Of a stretch of 64,000 nt of DNA, positions 17,411-25,608 are shown one piece after another. The notes below the pieces were generated by a model, which was given only the letters and a program-made list of their open reading frames with translations, was not told the DNA's origin and searched no databases. The DNA comes from Microlunatus sagamiharensis. Lineage in GTDB: Bacteria; Actinomycetota; Actinomycetes; Propionibacteriales; Propionibacteriaceae. Where the stretch lies: contig NZ_LT629799.1 of NCBI RefSeq assembly GCF_900105785.1, positions 2,108,001 through 2,172,000 of the forward strand, in the 5' to 3' direction. The position numbers were made by a program, and so were the translations under genes. How positions within the stretch are numbered: the first letter of the stretch is position 1; each line of letters begins with the position of its first letter.

Positions 17411-18553
17411 TCAGGCCGCGCGACGCTGGGCGACCAGCGGGCACAGGAACGGGTCCTTGCCCTTGAGGCCCACGGTGTTCAGGTAGCCGACGACGCTGCG
17501 GTAGGACTCCCAGAGCGTGGTCTGGGTGTAGGGCACCCCCTCGGCGGCGCAGTGCGCCCGTACCAGCGGGGCGATGAGGCGCAGGTGCGGCCGCGCGACG
17601 GAGGGGAAGAGGTGGTGCTCGACCTGGAGGTCGAGCCCACCCATGAAGACGCTCATCAGCGGCCCCCCGCTGATGTTGCGGCTCATGAGGACCTGCCGAC
17701 GCAGGAAGTCGAGCTTCAGGCGCGACGACACCAGCGGCATCCCGATGTGGTTCGGCGCGAACGCCGAGCCCATGTAGAGCCCGAAGACCCCCAGCTGCAC
17801 CACGACGAACACGAGGGCCTTCTCGGGCGGCAGCACCACCAGGACGAGGGCGAGCAGCCCGCCGAGACGCAGGGTCAGCAGCGTCGTCTCGAGAGCGCGT
17901 CGCTCGACCTTGCCCCGGCCCGCGACCCGCTTGACGGCCTCGACGTGGAGCGACAGCCCCTCGAGCAGCAGGAGCGGGAAGAAGTACCAGCCCTGGTGCG
18001 CCATGAGCCAGCGGAACAGCCGGCCGTCGGACCGGGTGGCTGCGGCCGGCGTGACGGCGACCGCGCCGAGGGCGATGTCGGGGTCGACGCCCTCCTTGTT
18101 GGGGCTCGAGTGGTGCTTGGTGTGCTTGCTGCGCCACCAGCCGTAGCTGATGCCGACGAAGAGGTTGGCGAGGACGAGGCTGGCGCCGTCGTTCCAGCGG
18201 CCCGACCGGAAGATCTGGCGGTGGGCGGCGTCGTGGCCCAGGAACGCGACCTGCGTGAGCACCACCCCCAGCACGGCAGCCGACACCAGCTGCCACCACG
18301 AGTCGCCGAGCCGGACGAAGCCGGCGACCCAGACGGCGAGCACGACGACGGCCCCCACGAGCTTGGTCCAGTAGTAGCCGTAGCGACGCCGCATCAGACC
18401 CAGCTCGGCCACCTGCCGGGTGAGGGCGGTGAACGAGCTCCCGGCCTCGCGCGGAGCCCGCGTGCCGGCGGGCGGAGGCGGTGGCGCGGCGGCGGGTTCG
18501 GGCAGCGTCCGGCAGACGGGTGAAGGGATGGTCCGGGGGACGAGGGAGGTCAC
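17411..18553 (-). CDS. Membrane acyl-lipid/acyl-CoA fatty acid desaturase
   Basis: This di-iron membrane desaturase, about 380 residues long, inserts double bonds in membrane acyl chains. All three histidine boxes are visible: HDAAH, the HTKHH region and QVEHH. Hydrophobic pairs flank the boxes as in the FA_desaturase family. The open frame continues far upstream; I place the start at GTG 18553, but no good ribosome site precedes it, so the N-terminus is uncertain. It is the only minus-strand gene inside a plus-strand array of GAF-ANTAR genes, which suggests regulated membrane fluidity, for example in cold or redox stress. That link is inferred from position only. Confidence 0.82.
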   Translation of the reverse strand: MTSLVPRTIPSPVCRTLPEPAAAPPPPPAGTRAPREAGSSFTALTRQVAELGLMRRRYGYYWTKLVGAVVVLAVWVAGFVRLGDSWWQLVSAAVLGVVLTQVAFLGHDAAHRQIFRSGRWNDGASLVLANLFVGISYGWWRSKHTKHHSSPNKEGVDPDIALGAVAVTPAAATRSDGRLFRWLMAHQGWYFFPLLLLEGLSLHVEAVKRVAGRGKVERRALETTLLTLRLGGLLALVLVVLPPEKALVFVVVQLGVFGLYMGSAFAPNHIGMPLVSSRLKLDFLRRQVLMSRNISGGPLMSVFMGGLDLQVEHHLFPSVARPHLRLIAPLVRAHCAAEGVPYTQTTLWESYRSVVGYLNTVGLKGKDPFLCPLVAQRRAA

Positions 18554-18923
18554 GAGGGAGGCCTGTTCGGGCGATCTTCCCAGGACGGTGCTCAGGTCGA
18601 CCGCGAGACGCGGACGGGACGCGCGGCGACGGTCGTCACGGCGGTCCCGGTCCTGAGTGGCTGCTCGAGCAGCGGTGACGAGCCTAGCCGCGTGGGACGA
18701 CGGGGGTCGGGGTGCGAGCGTGCACGTCGACGGGGGTGGCCCCCGAAGGCGACCGACGCAGGAGGACCCGTTCGTCTCGGACTCGCACGATCTCCGGCCG
18801 ACCGCTAGGATCCTCGTCGCTGCAGCAACAGCCGGTCTGGAACGCGTGCCGCCGCTCGCTCGAGCCGCGACGCGCAGGAGCCCACCACCAGACCACCTGG
18901 GCAAGGCCGCAGGACAGGTCCTG
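18554..18923. other. Divergent intergenic region of 370 bases
   Basis: The region probably holds promoters for the desaturase and the next GAF-ANTAR gene. TAGGAT at 18806-18811 resembles a -10 element for the plus-strand gene. A small hairpin GGGGG-tgg-CCCCC lies at 18732-18744. The plus frame of the next gene is open back to 18657, but the extra N-terminus has no family character. Confidence 0.5.
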
Positions 18924-19754
18924 GTGTCCTCTCCGTCTTTGTCCCTCGTCGACGACGAGGACGGCCCCCGAAGCAGCGACAGCGCGCCTCCGGCCGGCGG
19001 CAGCGCCCTGGCAGCGGCCCTCGCCGACTCGGCCGAGCTCATGCACACCGCGGTCGGCAGCCGCCGGGTGCTCGACGAGCTCGTCGCGGCGGCGCTCCGG
19101 CTGGTGCCGGGCGCGCAGGACGCGTCGGTCATGCTCTCGGAGCGCGACGTGTTGACCGCCCAGCGCGCGACCAGCCCGACGGTCGAAGGGGTCGACACCG
19201 TCCAGCTGGAGCTGCGTGAGGGTCCGAGCCTCGAGGCGGCCGCGCACGCGCGGCCCGTGCGCGTCGACGACATGGGCCAGGAGGAGCGCTGGGCGGCCTT
19301 TGCGCCGCAGGCACGTGGTCTCGGTGTCGTCAGCACGCTGTCCCTCCCGCTCCGGACCCGGACGAGCGTCCTGGGCGTGCTGAACCTCTTCAGCACCCGG
19401 GTCGCCGCGTTCGGGGACGAGTCCGAGCAGACCGGGTTGCTGCTCACCCGGCACGCCGCCATCGCCCTCGCGGAGGCACGGGGCGTCGACAACCTCCACC
19501 GAGCCGTGGCCGGCCGCGACCTCATCGGGCAGGCCAAGGGCAGGCTCATGGACCGCTACGGGCTCGACGAGGCGCGAGCCTTCGGCGTCCTGCGACGGCT
19601 CAGCCAGAACACCCATCGCAAGCTCCACGACGTCGCCCGCCAGATCGCCACCACCGGACAGATGCTCGAGCTCACCGCGCTCGAGGCCGAGCTGGTGCCC
19701 GCCCGCGCCGCAGCACCCGACGATCCTGCCCCCGGACTTGGGCCCCGCTGCTGA
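18924..19754 (+). CDS. GAF-ANTAR domain RNA-binding regulator (array member 2)
   Basis: This 276-residue protein has a GAF domain (about 40-180, with the EGPS and WAAFAPQA positions of the family) and an ANTAR domain (about 190-245, LIGQAKGRLMDRYGLDEARAF). I chose GTG 18924 because AGGACAGG lies five bases upstream; the frame is open further 5'. The C-terminal tail ends abruptly as GLGPRC. A different frame continues for 37 more codons of Asp/Pro-rich sequence, suggesting a recent frameshift in a disordered tail. Closest neighbour in sequence is array member 3, which shares the DLIGQAKG and FDDESEQ/FGDESEQ patterns, so the two are likely duplicates. Confidence 0.84.
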   Translation: MSSPSLSLVDDEDGPRSSDSAPPAGGSALAAALADSAELMHTAVGSRRVLDELVAAALRLVPGAQDASVMLSERDVLTAQRATSPTVEGVDTVQLELREGPSLEAAAHARPVRVDDMGQEERWAAFAPQARGLGVVSTLSLPLRTRTSVLGVLNLFSTRVAAFGDESEQTGLLLTRHAAIALAEARGVDNLHRAVAGRDLIGQAKGRLMDRYGLDEARAFGVLRRLSQNTHRKLHDVARQIATTGQMLELTALEAELVPARAAAPDDPAPGLGPRC

Positions 19755-20313
19755 CGACGCCGAGCCCGCCGGCGACGTGGACCCTCCCGCCGGCCACGTG
19801 GACACTCCTGCGGACGACCCGGACGTCACCAGCGACACGGCACCAGGTGCAGACGAAGCCTGAGGGACGCTGCCGCGCGTCCGCGGCCCGAGGTGTGCTC
19901 CGCCGACCCGGCCGGAACCAGGCGCGGGCAGTCAGGCGGCGCTGCTGCGTCGCATCCGTGCGTACGAGGTGCTCCGAAGGATTTTGCAGCCCTGACCAAG
20001 GGCGGCGCCGCGCTCTCGCCGATCGCGGCGCGGTGGCTCGGCAAGCTCAACAGCGCAGCGCGCCGGGCCACCACGGTCAGCACCGACGGTGCACGGAGCC
20101 TGTCGGTCCCCCTCCCCTTCGAGGTCCTCGCCCAGCGGGATCAGCCTCTCCGGCCGCGCCCGCTGCGCCCTCTCGCCGAGCGGCTGGCATGATCGGGGGA
20201 ACGGGTCAGACATCGGCTCGCCGGCTCCTCGTGCACCAACGACGGCGGTCTGCTGCTCGACCTGGAGGACCTTCGCGGTCCGCAGGGCGCGTGCGACCCG
20301 GGAAGGCACGACC
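19755..20313. other. Intergenic region of 559 bases between GAF-ANTAR genes
   Basis: The first 110 bases read as an Asp/Pro/Ala-rich tail in a shifted frame of the preceding gene, ending in TGA near 19863. The remainder has short frames on both strands but none with family resemblance or a clear ribosome site. It presumably holds the promoter and leader of array member 3. Confidence 0.45.
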
Positions 20314-21084
20314 ATGACCAGCGACGCCCACTCCAGCCCTCAGGGCGAGCCGTCCGCAGAGGACCACGGGACGGCGAGCACCGACGCGCTCGCCGGCCGG
20401 CTCGGCGGGCTCGCCCGACAGCTCGAGGCCACGGACGACCCGAGCACGATGCTCGACGAGCTGGTCGCCGCGGCCGTCGCGATCATCCCCGGGGTCGAGC
20501 ACGCCTCGCTGAGCATGGTCCAGCGGCGTCGAGAGGTCCGCTCCGACTACCCGTCGAGCGAGCTCCCGGCACGGGTCGACGCCATCCAGAACGAGGTCGG
20601 CGAAGGTCCCTGCCTCGACGCGATCTACGAGGAGCAGACCGTCCGGGTGCCCGACATGCTCCACGAACCCCGCTGGCCGCGGTTCGCGAAGCGGGCGCAC
20701 GACGCCGGGGCGGGCAGCATGCTCTCCTTCCAGCTGTACGTCCAGGACGACAACCTCGGCTCGCTGAACCTGTACAACACCCGGGCGAACGGTTTCGATG
20801 ACGAGTCCGAGCAGGTCGGTCTGCTCTTCGCCAGCCATGCGGCGGTCGCGTACGCCGACTCCAAGAAGATCTCCAGCATGGGTCGCGCGCTCGCCAGCCG
20901 GGACCTGATCGGTCAGGCGAAGGGCATGCTGATGGAGCGCTACCACCTCGACGCGGATCGGGCCTTCGGCGTCCTCACCCGGGTGAGCCAGGCGACCCAC
21001 CGGCCACTCCGCGAGATCGCCGAGGAGCTCGCCACGACCGGCCGGCTCACCGCGCTCGAGCCCGATCGAGGGGGCGGCGAATGA
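20314..21084 (+). CDS. GAF-ANTAR domain RNA-binding regulator (array member 3)
   Basis: This 256-residue protein has a GAF domain (about 35-180, with NEVGEGPC and WPRFAKRA) followed by ANTAR (about 190-245, LIGQAKGMLMERYHLDADRAFG). The ATG at 20314 has GGAAGG nine bases upstream; the frame is open 75 codons earlier without a good site. It is strongly similar to member 2 across both domains. It ends 22 bases before member 4, so members 3 and 4 are probably co-transcribed. Confidence 0.87.
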   Translation: MTSDAHSSPQGEPSAEDHGTASTDALAGRLGGLARQLEATDDPSTMLDELVAAAVAIIPGVEHASLSMVQRRREVRSDYPSSELPARVDAIQNEVGEGPCLDAIYEEQTVRVPDMLHEPRWPRFAKRAHDAGAGSMLSFQLYVQDDNLGSLNLYNTRANGFDDESEQVGLLFASHAAVAYADSKKISSMGRALASRDLIGQAKGMLMERYHLDADRAFGVLTRVSQATHRPLREIAEELATTGRLTALEPDRGGGE

Positions 21085-21106
21085 CCGTCCCGCGGGCGGC
21101 CGGAGC

Positions 21107-21814
21107 GTGACGTCGATCGAGGCCTCCCTCATCGAGGCGCTGGACGGCGGACGCGGGGCCGTGGCGGCGGACCGGCTGTGCGAGGCGTGCGTCACCCTCC
21201 TGTCGGTCGACGCGGCCGCGATCTCCCTCGTCTTCGACGGGGTCAACACCGGCACCCTGGGCGGCAGCAGCGACCGGGCGCGGTTGTTCGACGAGCTGCA
21301 GTTCACCTACGGGGAGGGCCCCTGCCTGGAGTCGGTGGCGACCCGGGCCCCGGTGCTCGCGCTGGACCTGGGCGCCGAGGTAGACGCCGGCCGGTGGCCC
21401 GCGTACGGCCCGGCGCTGCTCGACCAGGGCATCGCCGGCGTGTTCGCGATCCCCGTGCTGGTCGCCGGGGAGTACGTCGGGGCGCTCGACCTCTTCCGGC
21501 GCCAGGTGGTGGCGCTGGACGGCTCGGACCTCTCCGGGGCCCTGGTGGCGGCGGAGCTGGCGGAGATGCCGCTGCTGGACCTGCTCAGCGCGACCACGCA
21601 GGAGCCGTTGGAGCCCGGGACGCCCGCCTGGGCCGAGCTCGACAGGATCAGCCGGGACGAGGTCAGCCAGGCCACCGGCATGCTGGTGGCCCAGCTCGAC
21701 GTGGATTCGGCCCAGGCGCTCGTCCGGCTGAGGGCCCACGCCTACGCGACCGACCGTTCGGTGACGGCGGTCGCCCGCGACGTCATCGACCGCCGGCTCC
21801 GGCTCGAGGCCTGA
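21107..21814 (+). CDS. GAF-ANTAR domain RNA-binding regulator (array member 4)
   Basis: This is a shorter protein of 235 residues with a GAF domain (about 20-155, with TYGEGPCLES and RWPAYGPAL) and a C-terminal ANTAR domain (about 170-230, EVSQATGMLVAQLDVDSAQALVRL). It starts with GTG at 21107. It is more diverged from members 2 and 3 than those are from each other. The 63-base gap to member 5 suggests one operon for members 3-5. Confidence 0.86.
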   Translation: MTSIEASLIEALDGGRGAVAADRLCEACVTLLSVDAAAISLVFDGVNTGTLGGSSDRARLFDELQFTYGEGPCLESVATRAPVLALDLGAEVDAGRWPAYGPALLDQGIAGVFAIPVLVAGEYVGALDLFRRQVVALDGSDLSGALVAAELAEMPLLDLLSATTQEPLEPGTPAWAELDRISRDEVSQATGMLVAQLDVDSAQALVRLRAHAYATDRSVTAVARDVIDRRLRLEA

Positions 21815-21877
21815 TGACCGCACACCTCCCCCGCCCGGCCTCGGCCGGCACCACCTCCGCTCGGAAGGGAGCTCCTG

Positions 21878-22630
21878 ATGGCCGACGATGCTCGTGAGGC
21901 ACGCGTGCTCAGCGCCGTGGTCACCCTGGTCGACAACCTGCTGCAGGACTTCGACGTCGTCGAGCTGCTCACCGACCTGACCGAGCAGTGCGCGACCCTG
22001 CTCGACGTGTCCTCGGCCGGGCTGCTGCTCGCTGACGCGCGCGGCGGGCTGCACCTGATGGCCGCCACCTCCGACCACACCGAGGAGATCGAGCTGCTGC
22101 AGCTGCAGGCCGACGAGGGGCCCTGCCTGGACTGCTACGCCAGCGGCCGGCCCGTCTCGATCGCCGACCTCTCCGCCGTGAGCGGTCGCTGGCCGCAGTT
22201 CGTCCCGGCCGCACGCAGCGCCGGGTTCGCGTCGGTGCACGCCGTCCCGATGACGGCGGCCGGCAGCGCGTTGGGAGCGCTGAACCTGTTCGGCACCCGG
22301 TCCGGGAGCCTCAACGAGTCCGACCTCCTGGTCGCCCGCAGCCTCGCCCACGTCGCCAGCGTGGCCATCGTGCAGGGACACCCGCCGACCCCGGAGACCG
22401 TCCTGCCGCGCCTGAAGTCGGCGCTGGCCAGCCACGTGGTGGTCGAGCAGGCCAAGGGCTTCCTGCGCGAGCGCCTCGACGTCACCGTCACCGAGGCGTT
22501 CGCCCTGCTGCGTCGCTACGCCCGCGAGAACGACACGCACGCCTCCGCCGTGGCGCGCCGGCTCATGTCGGAGCCGGCGTCACGGCCCACGATCGTGGAC
22601 GGCATCCGGCGGCTGACGGCGGCGGTCTGA
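21878..22630 (+). CDS. GAF-ANTAR domain RNA-binding regulator (array member 5)
   Basis: This 250-residue protein has a GAF domain (about 15-165, with ADEGPCLDCYASG and WPQFVPAA) and ANTAR (about 180-235, VVVEQAKGFLRERLDVTVTEAFALLRRYA). The Cys-rich GPCLDC stretch could allow redox or metal sensing, but this is speculative. A strong ribosome site (GGAAGGGAG) precedes the ATG. It is last in the array; a WhiB gene follows after 445 bases. Confidence 0.88.
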   Translation: MADDAREARVLSAVVTLVDNLLQDFDVVELLTDLTEQCATLLDVSSAGLLLADARGGLHLMAATSDHTEEIELLQLQADEGPCLDCYASGRPVSIADLSAVSGRWPQFVPAARSAGFASVHAVPMTAAGSALGALNLFGTRSGSLNESDLLVARSLAHVASVAIVQGHPPTPETVLPRLKSALASHVVVEQAKGFLRERLDVTVTEAFALLRRYARENDTHASAVARRLMSEPASRPTIVDGIRRLTAAV

Positions 22631-23075
22631 GCACGAGCGGGGCCCGAGAGGTCGACACCGCGGTGGATGGGGCGTAGCGTCGTCCGCGCTGATAGTTCAG
22701 CCGAAGTGGGGATCAAGGCGCCGCCGTCCCAGCCGCGTCCTGCTGATCGAGCGCTCACGACCGACCAAGCGCTCATCGTGATGGAGCCCCCGTGCCCGAA
22801 CCCTCCAGCGTCCTCCCCGTCCGTCCGACCGGTCCCGAGGACCGGCCCGGTGTCCGCGGCCACGCATCGTCAGCCGTGCCGCGACGACTGCCACGAGGCG
22901 GCAGGCACGCCGGCGCACGCTCGCTGCCGACCCAGGCCGCCAGGCAAAGCCGCTGGTCGAGTGGGCCGGAGACCGCCGAGGACGACCTCATGCGGCGCGT
23001 CTTCGTCGCCTCGGCGTCGCAGCGCTACCGGTTGGACCGAGATGCCGCGACCGTGTCGCCCACGGAAGCAGCCTG
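22631..23075. other. Intergenic region of 445 bases before whiB
   Basis: The region likely carries the whiB promoter. Its second half overlaps a possible small gene listed separately (22792-23076). TAGCGT near 22675 is -10-like. No repeats or RNA gene seen. Confidence 0.45.
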
Positions 23076-23076
23076 A
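22792..23076 (+). CDS. Possible small protein overlapping the whiB start
   Basis: This is a 94-codon frame starting with GTG, with GGAG about five bases upstream. The last 35 codons (from around 22970) have strongly GC-rich third positions and read ETAEDDLMRRVFVASASQ, which looks coding; the first half is Pro/Arg-rich and looks random. Its TGA overlaps the whiB ATG (TGATG), a coupling arrangement. I do not recognise it. It may be an unrelated frame or the remnant of a small gene. Confidence 0.3.
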   Translation: MPEPSSVLPVRPTGPEDRPGVRGHASSAVPRRLPRGGRHAGARSLPTQAARQSRWSSGPETAEDDLMRRVFVASASQRYRLDRDAATVSPTEAA

Positions 23077-23360
23077 TGGGTCAGGTGCAGGCGTGGCGCG
23101 CGCAGGCCGCGTGCCTCGGCCACGACCTGTCGGTGTTCTTCCCCCCGGGCGGAGCGTCGGCCCGGGCTGAGATCGCCGAGGCCAAGCGCGTCTGCGACGC
23201 GTGTGTCGTGCGTGGTGCGTGCCTGGAGTGGGCGCTCCGGAGCGGGGTCTCGGACGGGGTCTTCGGCGGGCTCGACGCAGGAGAGCGCACGTCGCTCCGG
23301 CCGCCACGTACACGGCGCCGACCGTCACCCGTGCTCGTCAGGACGACACCGCGCAGGTGA
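23076..23360 (+). CDS. WhiB-family iron-sulfur regulator
   Basis: This 94-residue protein has the four cysteines that bind a [4Fe-4S] cluster: Cys13, Cys40, Cys43 and Cys49 (CDAC then VRGAC). The turn motif is GVFGGLDAGER, where the family usually has G[VI]WGG, so Trp is replaced by Phe. A short basic tail (PPRTRRRPSP) could bind the DNA minor groove. WhiB proteins act with the primary sigma factor and respond to redox or NO. A GGAAG site precedes the ATG. Position after five GAF-ANTAR genes adds another regulator to the cluster. Confidence 0.88.
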   Translation: MGQVQAWRAQAACLGHDLSVFFPPGGASARAEIAEAKRVCDACVVRGACLEWALRSGVSDGVFGGLDAGERTSLRPPRTRRRPSPVLVRTTPRR

Positions 23361-23465
23361 CGGCGGGCAGCTGGTGGGCCAGGACGACGGGCGCGAGGAA
23401 GGTCGTCGAGGCACCGCGACGACCGCCGCTGCTACTCACCGAGAGGGGCGTCGGCAGAGACGGAC

Positions 23466-23497
23466 GAGCCCTCACGACCGGACGGTCGTGAGGGCTC
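23466..23497. terminator. Terminator between whiB and ssrA
   Basis: This is a perfect 15-base-pair inverted repeat (GAGCCCTCACGACCG and its complement) with two central bases, so the real loop is about four to six bases. It lies between whiB and the 3' end of tmRNA and can end both transcripts. Confidence 0.8.
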
Positions 23498-23543
23498 TCG
23501 ACTCTGTCAGGTCGTCGCCGACAGCTCGCGACGACCTCAGGGG

Positions 23544-23907
23544 TGGAGGTGGCGGGAATCGAACCCGCGTCCTTGGACAGCGAACCAGGTCTTCTCCGGG
23601 CGCAGCTGGCTAGTCGTCTTCTCGGTCCCTGCGCTCGCGCCAGCACGTCGCAGACAGACCCAGTCTCAGAAAAGTCCCGGACGCACCCTGAGACACGGTG
23701 CGGCCAGCAAGTCCTCTAGATGAGGCCAGGTTCCGGGGCGAGGACGGCCTCGGTCTGACCCTTCGATCACTGTTTAGACAGCGAGAGCGAAGTCAGTGCG
23801 CTTAGAGTTGGCACTTGTTGGTTTCCAAGGGACATTAACGAGTTGACCTTGGATTCTCGGCCCGCTTCTCCTGGGACTACCGACCCAAGTCGAAACCGAT
23901 CACCCCC
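23544..23907 (-). ncRNA. ssrA: Transfer-messenger RNA (tmRNA)
   Basis: tmRNA rescues stalled ribosomes and tags the nascent protein for proteolysis. On the minus strand, the 5' end GGGGGTG pairs with CACCTCC at the 3' end (one G-U), the T-arm GGTTCGATTCCCGCC is intact, and CCA is not fully encoded (ACCC). The tag reading frame is at 23774-23812: GCC AAC TCT AAG CGC ACT GAC TTC GCT CTC GCT GTC TAA, giving ANSKRTDFALAV. Most bacterial tags end ALAA, so the terminal Val is unusual. smpB, its protein partner, lies 6.1 kb away on the same strand. Confidence 0.95.
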
Positions 23908-24054
23908 TGTTGAGTTGTCCACCCCGTCGGCCGCGTACGGCTTCCGGAGCGAGGGCCCACTCTACCTGCGTAGCGCGGGACCTGCCATGGGTAACGCGAG
24001 AGGGCCGGGAACATTCCCGGCCGGCTCACGGTCCACGGACCCGGGTGCTGCCCG

Positions 24055-24669
24055 CTACCTCTCGGACAAGACCTGCAGCTTGAGCACCCGCGTCACCGGG
24101 TTGCGCCAGTCCTCGCCCTGCAGCGCCTTCGCGCCGCCGACGATCGTGAGGATGAACCAGCCCAGCGCCATGAAGCCCATCACCGGGTCGAAGCCGTCGC
24201 CGGGGAAGATCGCCGTGGTGATGCCTCCCGCGATCAGCAGGAGGAACGACAGCAGCTGGAAGTTGAACGCCTTCGCCGCCTCGCGACGGGCGTACGTCCC
24301 CGGGCTCGAGAGCCCGAAGACGACCAGCGGGCCGAGGATCCAGAGCAGGAACACCGAGAAGTGCGCGAAGCCGGCGGCGCCCCGTCCGGCCTGCTGACGC
24401 AGCTCGGGCCGCACGAGCGGCTGGTAGGCCGGGTGCAGGCCGACGGCCTGCGAGGCCATCGGCACCTGCACGAGCCCCAGGAAGGCCTCGTTGAGCCCAC
24501 GACGGTCGTGGGCCTCGAGGACCCGTCCGAGGCGCCAGTCGAGCTCGCTCTCCCCGATGCGGTCCTCGGCGTACGCCTGCTGCAACCAGGCCACCGCACG
24601 GTCGCGCTGCTCGGGGGTCACGCTCATCGTCAGCGTGGGGTGCGGGTGGTTCGGCTGCGTCGCGCTCAT
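24055..24669 (-). CDS. DUF1707/DUF4870 membrane protein
   Basis: This 204-residue protein has an N-terminal DUF1707 (SHOCT-like) helical region (about 15-65, VTPEQRDRAVAWLQQAYAED) and a C-terminal DUF4870/Tic20-like membrane part with three or four hydrophobic segments. Function is unknown; DUF1707 is common in actinobacterial membrane or stress proteins. The ATG at 24669 has no strong ribosome site, and a later ATG at 24627 would still keep the DUF1707 core. It lies between ssrA and the repeat array. Confidence 0.75.
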   Translation of the reverse strand: MSATQPNHPHPTLTMSVTPEQRDRAVAWLQQAYAEDRIGESELDWRLGRVLEAHDRRGLNEAFLGLVQVPMASQAVGLHPAYQPLVRPELRQQAGRGAAGFAHFSVFLLWILGPLVVFGLSSPGTYARREAAKAFNFQLLSFLLLIAGGITTAIFPGDGFDPVMGFMALGWFILTIVGGAKALQGEDWRNPVTRVLKLQVLSER

Positions 24670-24750
24670 GGGTTCAAGGATCGTCCGGAGAGGGACCGAA
24701 CCACCATCAGGCGCGACCCCGGTCCCTCCCCGATGAACGTTCCCTGAGTG

Positions 24751-25185
24751 CACCGGCGCCCTTCGACAGGCTCAGGGATCGTTGGCGCGTCTGCCCGAAC
24801 GCTCCCACGCCCCCTGAGCTTGTCGAAGGGCCACGAAGTGGTCGGCGCTCCACCCCGGACGCACGAACGGACCGCGCCTGCCGGGCGCCCTTCGACAGGC
24901 TCAGGGATCGTTGTCACGTCTGCCCCGAACGCTGGAGCTTCACACGCCCCCTGAGCTTATCGAAGGTCCACGACGTGGTTGGTGCTCCACCCCGGACGCA
25001 CGAACGGCCCGCGCCTGCCGGGCGCCCTTCGACAGGCTCAGGGATCGTTGTCGCGTCTGCCCCTAGCGCTGGAGCTTCACACGCCCCCTGAGCTTGTCGA
25101 AGGGCCACGACGTGGTTGGTGCCTCCCTTCCACGCACGGACGAAGCGCGCCTGCTCAGGGGCCCTTCGACAAGCCCAGGGATCGT
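24751..25185. repeat. Tandem array of REP-like units, about 3.5 copies
   Basis: Units of 129-137 bases begin at 24759, 24888, 25025 and 25162. Each has CCCTTCGACAGGCTCAGGG, then ATCGTTGNC.CGTCTGCCC, then the inverted form CCCTGAGCTTGTCGAAGGG, then a CACGACGTGGTTGGTGCTCC block and a conserved GACGCACGAACGG block. The final unit is truncated and diverged (GACAAGCCCAGGG). Arms of each unit can form long hairpins. Spacers are not unique and there are no cas genes, so it is not CRISPR. The array fills most of the gap between the DUF1707 gene and the FKBP gene. Confidence 0.85.
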
Positions 25186-25224
25186 CCTCGGGTCTGCACG
25201 AACGTCCGGTCCGAGCGCTCGGGA

Positions 25225-25230
25225 TAGGTT
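25225..25230 (+). promoter_or_regulatory. Candidate -10 element of a leaderless FKBP transcript
   Basis: TAGGTT lies six bases before the ATG at 25237, and there is no Shine-Dalgarno sequence between. That spacing places transcription start at or next to the start codon. Confidence 0.5.
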
Positions 25231-25236
25231 GAACGC

Positions 25237-25608
25237 ATGTCTGAGAAGCCCGAGATCGACGCACCCGAGGGTCCCCCGCCCACCGAGCTGGAGGTCACCG
25301 ACCTGACCGTCGGCGACGGGGCGGAGGCCGCAGCCGGCAACACCGTCAAGGTGCACTACGTGGGCGTGGCCTACAGCACCGGCGAGGAGTTCGACGCGTC
25401 GTACAACCGCGGCGCCCCGCTCGACTTCCCCCTCGGGGCCGGCCACGTCATCCGCGGCTGGGACGAGGGCGTGGCCGGGATGAAGGTCGGCGGCCGCCGT
25501 CGCCTCGTCATCCCGCCGCACCTGGCGTACGGCGACCGCGGCGCGGGCGGCGTGATCGCCCCGGGCGAGACCCTGATCTTCGTCGTCGACCTGGTCGACG
25601 TTCGCTGA
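25237..25608 (+). CDS. FKBP-type peptidyl-prolyl cis-trans isomerase
   Basis: This 123-residue cytoplasmic isomerase speeds proline isomerisation during folding. The FKBP core spans about 30-123: VKVHYVGVAYSTGEEFDAS, FPLGAGHVIRGWDEGVAGMKVGG, RRLVIPPHLAYGDRG and LIFVVDLVDV, which supply the aromatic active-site pocket. There is no signal peptide. The gene seems leaderless. Its stop codon overlaps the apparent CTG start of the UvrA paralogue, so the two are likely co-translated. Confidence 0.92.
   Translation: MSEKPEIDAPEGPPPTELEVTDLTVGDGAEAAAGNTVKVHYVGVAYSTGEEFDASYNRGAPLDFPLGAGHVIRGWDEGVAGMKVGGRRRLVIPPHLAYGDRGAGGVIAPGETLIFVVDLVDVR

Noticed and set aside
23466-23497. Hairpin as an attachment site beside ssrA
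   Set aside because: ssrA is a common integration site, but no phage genes or direct repeats of its 3' end are present; a bidirectional terminator explains the hairpin.
24751-25185. Repeat array as a CRISPR locus
   Set aside because: Units are 129-137 bases long and nearly identical across their full length, the core is an inverted pair, there are no unique spacers, and no cas genes lie nearby.
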